Source: Mactra quadrangularis (lineage: Eukaryota; Mollusca; Bivalvia; Venerida; Mactridae). Taken from it: 64,000 bases of DNA. The notes beneath the pieces were generated by a model that saw only the letters and a program-made list of their open reading frames with translations, was not told the origin of the DNA and searched no databases. How positions within the stretch are numbered: position 1 is the stretch's first letter; each line of letters opens with the position of its first letter. Positions 21,765 through 33,676 of the stretch are shown here, piece after piece. The DNA lies in the NCBI GenBank assembly GCA_025267735.1, contig CM046303.1, positions 46,017,380-46,081,379 on the forward strand. Direction: 5' to 3'. A program made the translations under genes and the position numbers.

Positions 21765-24500
21765 TTGTACCCCATGCATATCGAACGACACGAAGCCTAT
21801 TTTGCTATTTACATTGTAGTTGGTTGTGAAACATGGCTACACAATGGTTTCTTTGAAAGAGAGGTACTCCCAGCAGGTTACCGCTTCATTGCCAGACGTG
21901 ATCACCCAAACAACCATTATGGAGGTGTTATAAATGCAGCCAAGGATAACATAGTTGGTACTGAATTGACTATTAATACTGAGGTAGAATTCTGTGCGGC
22001 AAGCTTTGAATGCCCGGACATGCAAACAATTATTGTTGGCTTACTATATAAACCACCTAGTATTGCCATCAAATATATGAAATATCTTTGCAGTGACATA
22101 TCACGAGTTCAGCGTAACAACCCTGAAGCCACACTTTGGATCGCAGATGATGCCAACCTACCTGACATCGACTGGCATACAAACACTATCACAGGTAAAG
22201 CCTCCAACAATCCAAATCAACTTTTTCTTGATACCATCTTTGATATCGGGGAAGAGCAATGTGTGAAATTTCCAACTAAAGGAATAACATTTTTATTATC
22301 AACAGGCCAACACTTGTTGATAAGATTAAACCAGTCCCTGGAGTCAGAGACCATGATACTGTTTTGCACAGACCTCAGCTACTGTTCCAAGAACTAATCC
22401 ACCAATACGCAGAACTCTTCTGTGGAAAAATGCAGACATAGAAAACACTCGCAAAACGATTTAACGCTATTCAACTAACTATATAGCTAATAAAACCATT
22501 GACACCAACATCAATTCACTTTGGTCTGAATTAAAACAGTTTTGCCTGGAACTAATTGAAAATCATATTCCGTCTTAGTTTGCATCACAGATATACAGCC
22601 AACCATTGGTCAATCGCAAGATCAAACGACTTTCCCGTCGCAAGAAGTGAGCACTCAGAAGAGCAAAACAAGCCAGGTTGCCAGAAGATTACAATCGCTT
22701 CAAACTGTTGCAGAAAACAGCCCAACATCAATGTCGGCAAGCACACGGTTCATACATATGGGACACAGTAGCAGAGGATCGCAATCGGAAGAAACTGTTC
22801 TCATTCATCAAAACAAGAAGCTGTGCTAGTAGTGGTGTTGCTCCTCTCCGCAGCAATGGTCTCCTTCACAACGATCATAAGACTAAAGCTGCTATCCTAA
22901 ACCAGCAGTTTTCAAGCGTCTTCTCTAAAGAGGATCCAGCCAACATTCCCAACATGAGTGGTAGCCCCTACCCATCTTTGGCTTCCTTCACCATTGACTG
23001 TGAAGGAGTACACAAGCTCCTGCATAATATCAATCCGTACACGGCAACAGGGTCTGATGCTATCCCGACAGGATTACTACAAGAATTGCAAGTGAGTTCT
23101 CACCAATACTGACTCTTTTTCTTCAAGGGATCATTGTCACAAGCTAAAGTACCTGAAGACTGGAAGCAGGCTGTCGAAGCGCCCATATCCAAGAAAGAGG
23201 AGAGAAGCACGCCTGCGAAATACAGGCCCAATTCCCTGACCTCTGTATGCTGCAAAATGTTGGAACACATCATGCATAGCCAAATTATGCAGCATCTTGA
23301 TATGCACAACATACTTTAAGACTCACAGCATGGCTTTAGAAAGCGCCGATCATGTGGAACACAATTGGTACTCACCCTACAAGACCTCTCGGCTGCACTA
23401 GACAACGAGGAACAGATCGATGCCATACTATTAGATTTCAGTAAACCGTTCGACAAGGTCCCTCATGAGCATCTGGCCGTAAAGTTAAACAACTATGGCA
23501 TTAACGGATACATTCTCAACTGGATAAGACATTTTCTGACCAACCGACAGCAGCAAGTTCTGGTAAAAGGGGAAATCTCCTGTCCAGCCTCTGGTATACC
23601 CATGGGCTCGGTGCTTGGACCATTACTCTTCCTGGTGTATATCAACGACATGCCCTCCACAGTCAAGTCTCTTCTTAAGCTAACTGACTCCCAAATCCTA
23701 CAGGAATACCTCAAGATTCTGGAGGAGTGGGAGAAGAAGTGGAAACTGTTATTGAATCCTACAAAGTGTAAGGTGCTGTGTAACACCAGAAAGAAAACCC
23801 CCATCAGAACAAGTTACCATATCCATGTGCATGAGTTAGTCACTGTTTAGTCTGGAAAGTACCTTGGAGGTACAATTTCAAGTGACATATCATGTAAACC
23901 TGACATGCGTATCAAGTTAGCGGACAACTCGCTAGCCATCCTGAGACGTAACTTGCCCAGCTGTCCTCGAGATATCAAGCTGCAGTGCTACAAGACTCTA
24001 GTCAGACCTATCCTTGACTATGCAGCTGCGGCCTGGAACCCACACACGCAGACTTGCATTAAGTGCAACGGAGATCAGCACGTTTCATCACTGGCAATTA
24101 CAGGACAACTAGTATCACCAGCCAGATGATCACAGATCTGGAATATCCAACCCTTAAGCTCCGTCACCAGCATGCAAAGTTGATGTTAATGCACCGCATT
24201 ACACATTGTCTTATAGATATTCCAACCACATGACATTTACGGCAGTCAGCAACTTCAACACGTGGAACTGGTATTTAGGAGATTGACGATGCAGTTGTCC
24301 GCTTCTGGGTCCCATACTGTAGGACAGACATTAACCGCCAATCCTTTTTTATCCCTGGTGCGCGACTATGGAACCAGCTACCTAATCACTTGACAATTCC
24401 TCTGTCCCTTGAGTCAATCAAGGAAGGACTGGCTAGGCTTGCCTTTAAACATTGAAGGGCTGCATCAAAAACTGTATACATTTGTATATGTATAAATTAA
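21765..24500 (+). pseudogene. CR1/Jockey-like LINE, 5'-truncated and dead
   Basis: Endonuclease part at 21765-22390 begins near the ETWL motif and reaches IADDANLPDIDW, where the usual GDFN is altered. Reverse transcriptase follows in shifted frames: RPNSLTSVCCKMLEHI near 23230, DFSKPFDKVPH near 23440, GIPMGSVLGPLLFL near 23600. The stretch that should contain the catalytic FADD box is deleted after INDMPSTVKSLLKLTD. The C-terminal tail CYKTLVRPILDYAAAAWNPH is near 23980 and GARLWNQLPNHL near 24360, ending at TGA 24454-24456. Stops at 23317 and 23848 and several frameshifts make it a fossil. Assignment to clade is by motif memory only. Confidence 0.9.
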
Positions 24501-25820
24501 CATTTATTTTTGAATTGCGCACTCACGATCACCTTGTAAGTAGCTAATGTGCGAGTATGTTTCTGAGAGAGTTTGGTACATTCACCTGGAAGAAGATTTG
24601 TTTGTGTATACGGACAAATTAAGCAAGGAAAATATATGGCTTGTCTCGTCCAAGAATCCAACACGACAATGGCTTTAAGCCGAATTTACTGTCTTGGGAA
24701 CCAAATGTAAATGATCATTTACAAAACAGTGTAAGTAAACATTAGAGGAGATGTCGCTGATTAAGATGTTTTAAGAATAGCTGTTTTAGATAATGACAAA
24801 ATTGAAAGCCATGATGTATGCAACTAACACAGATATGGGTGTATATTGGCTGGTTTTGGAGTTAAGACACGCTGTGCCTCTTTTCACAAAAAAATCTTAC
24901 GAAAAAAGTTGTCGTAAGTCAATTAGATGTCTACATAAATTTTGCAGTTCAAAGGCAGAAGGACAATAAATATTTAAATACGATATGGTACTAAACAGGT
25001 ATTTATTCAACATTCTACATAATATTTATGTCAATAAAACTTGGAATTGATTGGCGAAAAATTTACCATGTTATTAATGTTTCTTGCTCTTGACTTACGA
25101 TGATTTTTATCGTGAGATTTTTTTGTGAAAAGAGCCACTGCTGGACTTTAAGAAACCATTAAATGATATGTTTGATGATTATTGTGATAATTTAGGCTTT
25201 TTGAAGTTGACGGAGATTAACAAACGACATTTTTTGTCGAACTTAATGACCATAAGTTCGCTATCTAACCTCTTTTGTATATTTGGTATCAGTGACCCAT
25301 TGTCTATTGTCATGAACTAAGGGGTCATTAAGGATATTAAGAGTGTGACCGTTATGACATCTAATATATAAATTAAACTCATTAAACTCATTAAAATTAT
25401 GAGGCAAAAATATTCTACTTCATTAGTATAAATGTCCGCGTTAATTTGAGTCACGTTGAAGTATTTATAAAATTAGTAATTATTCGCACATGTCCAGTAC
25501 CTGCATCCTTTGTTAATTTAAAGCAGATTTCAAGATCATAATTATGTGCTTGACCATGCCTAACATATTTGCTACAGGTACCTCGTAAATTAGGTGTTTT
25601 ATAAAATACATAAATTTGTAGCCATTTTGAAAATTACTGACTACTTTAGACTGTGTAACTCTTCAGCACTGTACATAATGTTTAAAAATATCCGTAGGGA
25701 TTTTACAAAAAAAGCTAAAAGAAGTGAAACTTTCAAAATCTAACTTTTTTTATTGTCAACTTTAGGCTTTTTTAAGCGACACAAATGGCGTTACTATCCT
25801 ATGTTCACTGAGCTGCGAAT
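24501..25820. other. Intergenic, no gene seen
   Basis: AT-rich unique DNA. A weak echo is present: CACAAAAAAATCTTACGA (24886) and the complement of GTGAGATTTTTTTGTGAA (25111) are roughly inverted, about 230 bp apart, possibly the ends of a decayed element. Confidence 0.35.
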
Positions 25821-25823
25821 AAA

Positions 25824-26133
25824 GCTGTTGTTTTGGTAGGGTTTAAAGCTGTAGCAACACATTGTATGTGTTATATAACGGCGGTCAGTCAACCTACTCA
25901 CTGTTCCTGGGAAGGCTAAATCTCTGGATGTAGCTGTTAACCAACTAATAGACGCACACTTTCGTCAGTGACTGACAACTGCCCTACATAATTTGAAATC
26001 AGTCATAGGAAGGAGAATGGTCGTAAAAATTACTTCATGACCAAGTTCAATGAAAGAATACCTCGCCCGGAAATCGAACCTGCGACCCCTCGATCAGTAG
26101 ACTTGTGCGTTACTGGCTGAGCTAGCCGTGCGA
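25824..26133 (-). mobile_element. tRNA-derived SINE, family B, copy 3
   Basis: Matches the full-length copy at 6377-6690. Head on the minus strand reads CACGGCTAGCTCAGCCAGTAAC, box B GGTTCGATTTCC. The hairpin stem base has mutated (AAAGCTGTAG on the plus strand instead of AACGCCGTAG). Confidence 0.85.
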
Positions 26134-26451
26134 AATATGGCATCATAACAGTGGCACATGTTAATTCTCTAGTTGTTCGGTGATAAGTTGCAGCAACAAC
26201 ATTACTATATTACGTATACATGTATGCATATGATTTGCCATATAAAAGTCCATGACTTATTTCCATTAAACATATTAGACGAATCTGTAAATCACAGGTC
26301 GTACTGTTATGCATTCAACAACTACACTTGAATTACGAATTTTCAACGTGGCATCGGACCTATCGAAAACATCGAAATACCGTAATTTCGAAAAAGAACA
26401 GATTTTCCGCTTTATCCACGCTTCCAAAATTGCGTTCCGTAAAATCATTTG

Positions 26452-26503
26452 GCGCGATATGACCTTTTTGTGTTGGTGCGCCGCAAAACCCAAACAAACA
26501 AAC
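26452..26503 (+). mobile_element. Hairpin-only mini-retroposon, copy 2
   Basis: 52 bp: GCGCGATATGACC, a GTGTTG-containing loop, GGTGCGCCGC, then CAAAACCCAAACAAACAA. Bounded by a perfect 11-bp duplication AAAATCATTTG (26441-26451 and 26504-26514). It starts at the same base of the hairpin as the copy at 5532, so it is either a recurrent 5' stop or a unit in its own right. Confidence 0.85.
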
Positions 26504-26519
26504 AAAATCATTTGATTTA

Positions 26520-27080
26520 ACATGAAGCATATCGCAGAGAATGTCGAGATAACCGAATTTCGAAAAAAAATATGTTACGAGAAATCGTTCTTTAGATTAT
26601 ATTGAATATTATTCAATTTGGTTATTAGATTTAAATCTCCGACCAGATTGCTTTATTCCTTAAATGTATATTATACACTATACAATGTACATATAACTTA
26701 GTAATGCATGAGATGTTTATACCTCTAATTTGTTGTACTACTTTTACTTGAGGTTAACTCATTTAAGTCATGTCCTCTCAAGAGTCCGAACAGTTTTGAG
26801 GTTTTAATTTGATAAAACAATATGGATACCTCTACAGTGGAACCTACTGATTGTAGGTTTGATTTGCCATCAAGCAGTGAATCTGCTAGGTAGGTGAAAT
26901 AATTTATATCAGAAATATTCCAATTTTTACAATTTTTAAATGAAAAAAAAAAATATTTACGACCATTTTCTACAGCTAATTTTGAGACGCATTTTTTGTG
27001 CAACTAATACATATAGTTCTTATGTTCCATTTTTTTTCAAACATTCATGTAATGGCACACTAAAGGATATAATTAATTAC
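26520..27080. other. Intergenic, no gene seen
   Basis: AT-rich DNA, with a 92-codon chance ORF on the minus strand at 26725-27003 lacking any recognisable domain. Confidence 0.4.
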
Positions 27081-27082
27081 AA

Positions 27083-27195
27083 AACAGTGGGCGAGTGGTT
27101 GTGACGTTGGACTGGTATTAAATGGATAGCAAGCACTGCGTTGGTTCAAATCACATCCATGACCTACCTTCTTGTTTTCTTGAGCAAGAGTTGTT
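27083..27195 (+). mobile_element. tRNA-like SINE head
   Basis: GGGCGAGTGGTTGTGACGTTGG resembles a Ser/Leu-type box A and GTTGGTTCAAATCACATCC a box B, followed by an unrelated body with CTTGTTTTCTTGAGCAAGAG. Probably a separate, older SINE family. Confidence 0.45.
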
Positions 27196-27419
27196 ACTTA
27201 GTACTTGGACTTGGACTGTAAGGGGACTCGAGAATAATTTATTGAAATTGTAAGAACGTGTTTTACAATCGAGCTAAAATAAATTACTTACAGTATAAAC
27301 TAAATGACGTACATGTATACATATTTGATTGACTACTCATATAATTAACATACATGTATATATCATAAATGTATAACTATATTATTTTCCCTCCATCATA
27401 ATGACTACTGAGCTATTTC

Positions 27420-27545
27420 TTTTCATTATTATTATAATTATTGTTATTATTATATACCGCATTTGTATAGCGCTCTTTTCATATTGAATATATGTTCAAA
27501 AGCGCTTCACAATCATATGCATAATTAGGAAATACGAGTTTAAAT
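27420..27545. repeat. AGCGC...AAAGCGCTT dispersed repeat
   Basis: ATACCGCATTTGTATAGCGC, then CAAAAGCGCTTCACAATCAT. Sequences of this type (TATAGCGC...AAGCGCTT) recur in many animal genomes as old SINE-like pieces; here it follows an ATT-rich run. Confidence 0.5.
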
Positions 27546-28020
27546 AAAAACGAAAATGAAAAACGAAAATGTTTTATCATTGCTGCTACTCGCTGCTATA
27601 CGTACTGAAGGTATAGGTAACCTTCATAAGTAATATTTTACGATAGTCAAAATCCTAAAAGTGCTATACTCGTATTTCAGGATTTTAGTTTTTCTTCATA
27701 AGAAAAGGACCCTTTGACGTATCTAAAGTAAAAAACGATAAAACAAAATGCCGTCGTAACGGCACGAATTGTTTGACTGTAATCATTGTTTACTCTATGA
27801 TCAAGAAACGAGCAACATAATTTACTGTACAAGTTTGATATCATTGGCACTAGATTTCATGAATTTAATCATCTTTGTTACTGTCTAGCATTTAACTATG
27901 ACATAGATAGCGCACTTCTCTGGCTAATCCATTGGCATAAAAATGTCTCCGAATAAAAATGGCAGATTTAAGGAATTTATAAATAAAACAACGTCGTGAA
28001 TGGTTTTAAATACTAAATAT

Positions 28021-28607
28021 TAAGGCTGTCACGATATACCTGTACACCGGTATATTGCAATACGCAGCTGCGGCACTGCGTACCGCGGTACAAATTTAAC
28101 GTACCGGTATTAGGCGATATTTTTATTCCATAGAAAAATTCTTCACTTCGCAAAATGAAAGCAGCGAAACGTCAGTTTTTCTATTGTTCATTCCATTAAA
28201 GCTTAAGTTCAAGAATTAAACTGATTGAGGTGCGTCCGATTGGTGGTACGGAACTTGTGCAAAAACATGTACATGAATTGAATTCTTTGGGACAGGAAGT
28301 TGTGAAACAAGCATGACATCTAGGAGCTCAATATTATGGCAATCTGTAGCTATCGGGGTGATTTTTTCTTTCAACCAAAGAATCTTTTTATATGCATATA
28401 ACATATATCACAGTCCAGAATGACCGTATATACTTAAAGAAGCTAGATTCTATCAGTAGCTGCATGTAAGATTTGCTATGTTTCTATTAACGCAGCGGAG
28501 GCACAACAAAACTAAAAACACACAATATATTTTGGTACGTATTGCGATACGGTGCCATCGTATTGCAGTATATCGCGATGCGCTTCTGACGTATCGTAAC
28601 AGCCCTA
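28021..28607. mobile_element. hAT-type MITE, family 2, copy 2
   Basis: 587 bp, same family as 17449-18007. Ends TAAGGCTGTCACGATATACC and TATCGTAACAGCCCTA. Flanks CTAAATAT (28013-28020) and CTAAACAT (28608-28615) match at 7 of 8 positions. Confidence 0.88.
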
Positions 28608-28619
28608 CTAAACATCATG

Positions 28620-30470
28620 GACGGCCGACACGGTTCCGAGATAAAAACGTTATATGCATATATTAGATATATTTGTCCGAAAATGGTAGTTCATAGCCAA
28701 GTTCAGTTATATAGGGTAGTTTCTCCAATATAAATTATTCATGTCACACATATATTCATGCTTGCACAACTAAGCATTTTCTCTTTGGAATGATCTCCAC
28801 ACTTTTTAGCATACAAATAAATTCGTAGTCAGATTTTAAACGCCACTATCAATATTTCGTAAAAACGAAATAATATAACGTTTAAACGAATTGTATATAT
28901 ATGTTACAAAGTGTTTACGAATGCATCGTATAATTGGAATTGAAACACAATATAATAATTACAACCTAAACGAAATAATACAATTTGATTGGACAAAAGT
29001 GAACACGTGACTTGAAAAAATGTGTTTTCATTTCCGTATAAACGCAGTTGCCAACAAGAATTCATTAGTATTCATGACTTTAAATTACGTCATGCCGGTA
29101 CTAATTTCATGAATGAAAAATCTATTTTAGCGCTGTCACACGCAAAAAAGCTATGCATGTCAATAAAAGAAGTAAATCATCGAAAACATGAAAAATGGTC
29201 CGATAATATCATCTTGAAAATAAAATAAGAAATAAATGTTAACCGAAATAAACATTTCAGTTTCACTTTTATCTTTACTATGAATAGCTAGTTGACCTCG
29301 ACTTTGATAAATGCACGAGAAAAACGTAAACTTTTCAACTTGTTTACACGTTTTTTAAAGCTACACAATCTTGGTTTTACTATTTAGTGCTCTTTTTATA
29401 CAAATCAAAATCCAATTACTTACATTTCTTTGCATAATTGGTTCTGTTATGACATTAAACCCTTAAAAAATTACATCGAAGCGGAGAACAAAAATGGCCG
29501 ACGGCTGGCATGAAAGACCTGTGTACGACCAAGATTATTCCGCACTACAATGCATTCGGCTCTTACGCACTAAAATTTAGTTCTTGATATCAACGCAATT
29601 AATAATGGTTCAGTCGACAAATTTTGCCCAGAAAGGTTGTAAATTATCCTTAAATAAATTGTTTCAATCATGTACATGAATAATATACTCTATTCCTCCA
29701 AATAAAAAAAGTTATATGAGTTTATATTTACTAAGAAAATTTCTTGTCGAGAAATATAGACGAAGAAACTTTTATGAGTTTATGATTGAATACAAATTCG
29801 AATCTGATTCATTGACTCTAAGGAACTATTTGGTACCTGTGGCAACAAGTCTAGAGGGAGTGCACGGTTAACCTATCTGGCCATGGTACATGTGGCAATA
29901 AGTCTAAAGGGAAAGCACGGATAACCTCTCTGGCCAATGATAAAACCTTGAATATTTGAGATGTACATGTACATTTCTCAAATCATAATAAGCGTTCATG
30001 CGTTGTAACGAAATAATTCTACTCAAAATTTTACGATTACATTTCCATGATGATTTACTATGGAAAAACGTGGTAGTTTCTTAATTAAGTTTTCACAGTT
30101 GTTGGGTTTTCTTCGTTTAAAGCAATCTGTAATCGCGATAAGTTTTTTTTTGTAAATCATATATTCATTATTTTATTAAATCATTTTAATAATTTTGTGA
30201 ACCGCAATTTCACTTAAAATTGAAAATGCAAGATTAGTTCAGCTTTTGGAAATTTGACCGGCATCTGGTTTCTTCGCAGGAGATTGTAACAAAAGTTTCT
30301 CTCCTCCAGTCCTATTTTATGTATGCAATAGTCCAGGGCTTGACAAATCCACTTGTCCGCTCGTAATTAAGAGTAGAAACTGATTCCTATAGACAAGTAA
30401 AATGTTCTACTTCAAGCCAAAAGTAATCAATCTTCAGGTGCTAAACACATATAAAACAGAAAATAGCAGT
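28620..30470. other. Intergenic, mostly unique
   Basis: No gene recognised. A pair of near-identical phrases at 29832-29870 and 29885-29930 (GGTAC(C/A)TGTGGCAA(C/T)A(A)GTCTA, then GCACGG(T/A)TAACC) forms a two-unit tandem duplication of about 54 bp. Confidence 0.4.
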
Positions 30471-30478
30471 ATTCCCAA

Positions 30479-30847
30479 CAATCTCCGTAAACAGATATCC
30501 GGTAGAGCATTGTCGTACAGGACCTCTACTTTCTCAATGGAGGGTCACGTCGAGATGACCTATATGTCGACTAATCAATGCGTAGCTTTCATCTAGACGA
30601 AACACTATTAATAACATTTTGATTTCGTAATTTCTATTTTTAGACCAAGCTTTGCAAGCTAATGTAACAGCGGTATTATTCACTGTCTGCGATTGGACGG
30701 CTCATTTCAAATTGCGTGACGTAGACGATGTAAACAAGTTACGTATCATAACAATCTCGTCATTTAAATTATGATGAGAAAAAGGTCGTGAACGTGACCC
30801 TCGTTTAAAAAAAGGTCAGATCTAAATTAGCGAGCAGGCGAGCGGAA
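30479..30847 (+). repeat. 370-bp dispersed repeat R, copy 1
   Basis: Begins ATCTCCGTAAACAGATATCC and ends GCGAGCAGGCGAGCGGAAA. Near-identical copies lie at 32413-32783 (inverted) and 44652-45019 (direct). No coding frame is conserved between copies, and the ends are not inverted repeats of each other. Confidence 0.85.
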
Positions 30848-31125
30848 ATTCGATAGTTGGTTAAAATGTACACTTAAAACAGTCTGGCGAGTCGACCGCT
30901 GTACATAACTTAATTACAAGTTTCGCAAAAAGCTATGCAAAATCAAAGTAAACTAACAACAACAAGATTTTTCTTAAAAGAGTAGCTTTGTGTGTTAATA
31001 GACAACGCAATTAATTACATAAGATACAACTATGAATGATTAAGACATGCAGCCCTGATGGTTATAAATGAGGATGAGGATAATTTTATTGCTCCAGACC
31101 ACTAGACGAATAACTACATGCATAA

Positions 31126-31356
31126 CCCGGGTCGGTAGCACAGTTACTTGTGTCCCGAAGGCGGTACGGTTTCGATTCACACCCGGGGAGGTTATGCCCT
31201 TTCCTTAAATATTTGACAGCAATGTCAGTTTTTTTCCATTTATAAGGTATATGGACTAGTTTCTGGCTTTGTTGAAGCGTTGGTTGAACTGGATATAGAC
31301 AAGAGTCCAGGAAACCTAAGTAAGGTAAAAAATAACCTAAATAATGTTGACACAGC
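31126..31356 (+). mobile_element. tRNA-derived SINE, family A, plus strand
   Basis: Head CCCGGGTCGGTAGCACAG with box A, CGGTTTCGATTCACACC as box B, then the family A body and the 3' end ATAATGTTGACACAGCG. The hairpin stem is partly decayed. No clear target duplication. Confidence 0.82.
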
Positions 31357-31431
31357 GTTGAAAACAAGTATACGAATGTATCCTGATGAAGGCAATATAC
31401 CGAAACTGATGAAGTTGAAATAGTGAAATCA

Positions 31432-31712
31432 TGAAGTTCAAATCGTAAGTTCATGAAGTTGAAATTGTGAATTCGTGAAGTTGAATTCCTGAAGTTGACT
31501 TCGTGAAGTTGAAATCGTGAATTCATGGAGTTGAAATCGTGAATTCGTGAAGTTGAAATAGTGAATTCGTGAAGTTAAAATTGTGAATAGTGAATTGTGA
31601 ATTCGTGAAGCTGAAATCGTGAATTCATGAAGTTGAAATCGTGAATTCGTGAATTCCGTATGTTGAAAATGTGAATTCATGAAGATGAAATCGAGAATTC
31701 GTGAAGTTGAAA
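31432..31712. repeat. 21-22 bp tandem repeat (GAATTCGTGAAGTTGAAATC)
   Basis: About a dozen units of GTGAATTCGTGAAGTTGAAATC with G/A and T/A changes. The minus strand remains open because each unit reads like NSRFQLHEF, but there is no start context or splice support. Confidence 0.85.
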
Positions 31713-32412
31713 TGGCCCTACCGGTCTTTCGTACTTTTAGATAATTGATACATGGCGTTTATAATGGTAACAAGTATGTTATGATGTATACCATGTTGTA
31801 ACATGTTGTAACATTGTATATCAAAATAAATCAATATATGATCTGTTTATCTATCTTATATACATTATGTATAAAAGTACGTGTTGTTTTTGATAGTTTA
31901 ATTAATCTGTTTTTCTCATTCTCGATCATAAATAAAAATTACAGTAAGGAATTTTCTTGGAAAACATAAACACTGAGCGAATGATTTTTTTATCAAATCA
32001 TAAAGACAAGTCATAAACGTGCATTCTATACTAATCATGGCATCTTCTTTAAAGTAAATTTGACAAAGAAATATAAACATTAAAATCCTAAACAAATGTA
32101 TTTATGTATAATATATACGAGTAAAACCTCAACATAAAAAAATATTGTTAATACCATGACAAGCTATTTGTGTTTTTTATTAATAAATATCTCGTGGTCG
32201 GTTGAAATGAAAATTAAATCAGCTTGTTTACCTACTGTATTAAATTAGGCATTAACTTTAGCGACCGTCCAATCGCTTATGGCGATCAAACATTCTAATA
32301 AATAGCTAAAGATTATGAAAATGATGACCTGGCTGGCGTTTGGCAAGAAATCAGGCAACGTACATTTTAAATAGACGACCGTCAAGTTCCCGAGACAAAC
32401 ACCAATCTGATT
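31713..32412. other. AT-rich spacer between inverted R repeats
   Basis: No gene seen. GACTAGCCATAATC-like pieces and short TGTAACATGTTGTAACA duplications (31795-31815) only. Confidence 0.35.
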
Positions 32413-32783
32413 ATTTTCCGCCTGCTCGCTAATTTAGATCTGACCTTTTTCAAACAAGGGTCACGTTCAGATGACCCTTTGCTCATCATAATTTAAATGA
32501 CGAAATTGTTATGATACGTAACTCGTTTAAATCGTCTACGTCACGCAATTTGAAATGAGCCGTTCAATCGCAGACTGTAGATATTACGGCTGTTAAATTA
32601 GCTTGCAAAGCTTGGTCTAAAAATAGAAATTACGAAATCAAAATGTTATTAATAGTGTTTCGTCTAGATGAAAGCTTCGCATTGATTAGTCGACATAAAG
32701 GTCATCTCGATGTGGCCCTCCATTGAGAAAGTAAAGATCCTGTACGACAATACTCTACAGGTTATCTGTTTACGGAAATTGAG
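32413..32783 (-). repeat. 370-bp dispersed repeat R, copy 2 (inverted)
   Basis: Reverse complement of copy 1, from TTTTCCGCCTGCTCGCTAAT to ATCTGTTTACGGA. Together with copy 1 it forms inverted repeats about 1.6 kb apart. Confidence 0.85.
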
Positions 32784-33676
32784 ACAAACACATTACATTT
32801 ACACATTTATAAGGTTTATTACAAAAAAACCGTAGTTTTTACCCAAGTTAAATTAGTGACCAGTTTCTCAATTTTTAATATTTTTTTACATGCATGCTTA
32901 AACATGTACGTAAAGGTAAAGCCTTTCTTTTTCAAACGTCTCCAACATATTTTGCAAAAATAAAATAATATATTCGAAGGCTAATTCAAAAACCATAATC
33001 AATGCAGACTTTTTTTCGTCTAAGCCCATCTTATGTCAGAGATCTGAGATAACTAATGAAAAAAATATTATGTATTAAGCTCTTAAATCTCTATCTAATT
33101 ATTATTATTTTTATATTTGTCTTTTTGTGTACTTACCGGGATAGTATCATATTTATCTGTGATATATATAATGTAATATTCTTGCTGGTGAATTCTGGTG
33201 TATTCATCAACTTAATTAATAATAGGGACCACAATGGAAATAAGGATTAAATTCCCTTTTTGTGCCATCCCTATATTTCAATATATTCGACATGGTCTTA
33301 AACAATTCAATCAAGTGCAAGGATACTTTTTATATTTCTGTCTTAACATTTGCCTATCAACAATAAATACCTGTTTTAACCATTCTCATCTTACTGTACA
33401 TGCAATTTTATAGACTGTTTTAATATATTAAGTAATAGTTTATACATAAATCTTTATATATCTTTATACTCGTATTGTACCATTATTTTGCTCACCATAC
33501 ATGTACAATGTCAATGCCATGAAATATAAATAAATATGTAAGTCAAAACATTAGTCAGATCTCCCTAATTGTATCATTTCTATACTAATGGAAAAACTCG
33601 GCACTGTTTCTCAAGCATAATTGCAGTTGGATATATTGGCCATTTTCCACTTTTGTTTCTTTGGCTATATGTAGTC

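Noticed and set aside
31086..31680. Minus-strand ORFs of 146 and 80 codons
   Set aside because: They run through a SINE and a 22-bp tandem repeat; no plausible gene context.
30479..32783. A 2.3-kb DNA transposon with 370-bp terminal inverted repeats
   Set aside because: The same 370-bp unit occurs alone at 44652, no transposase lies between the arms and no target duplication is seen, so two independent insertions are simpler.
33056..33250. Hydrophobic ORF (64 codons) as a first exon of the DUR3-like gene
   Set aside because: No donor in frame near its end, and composition is AT-driven Ile/Phe/Leu; it does not resemble DUR3 N-termini.
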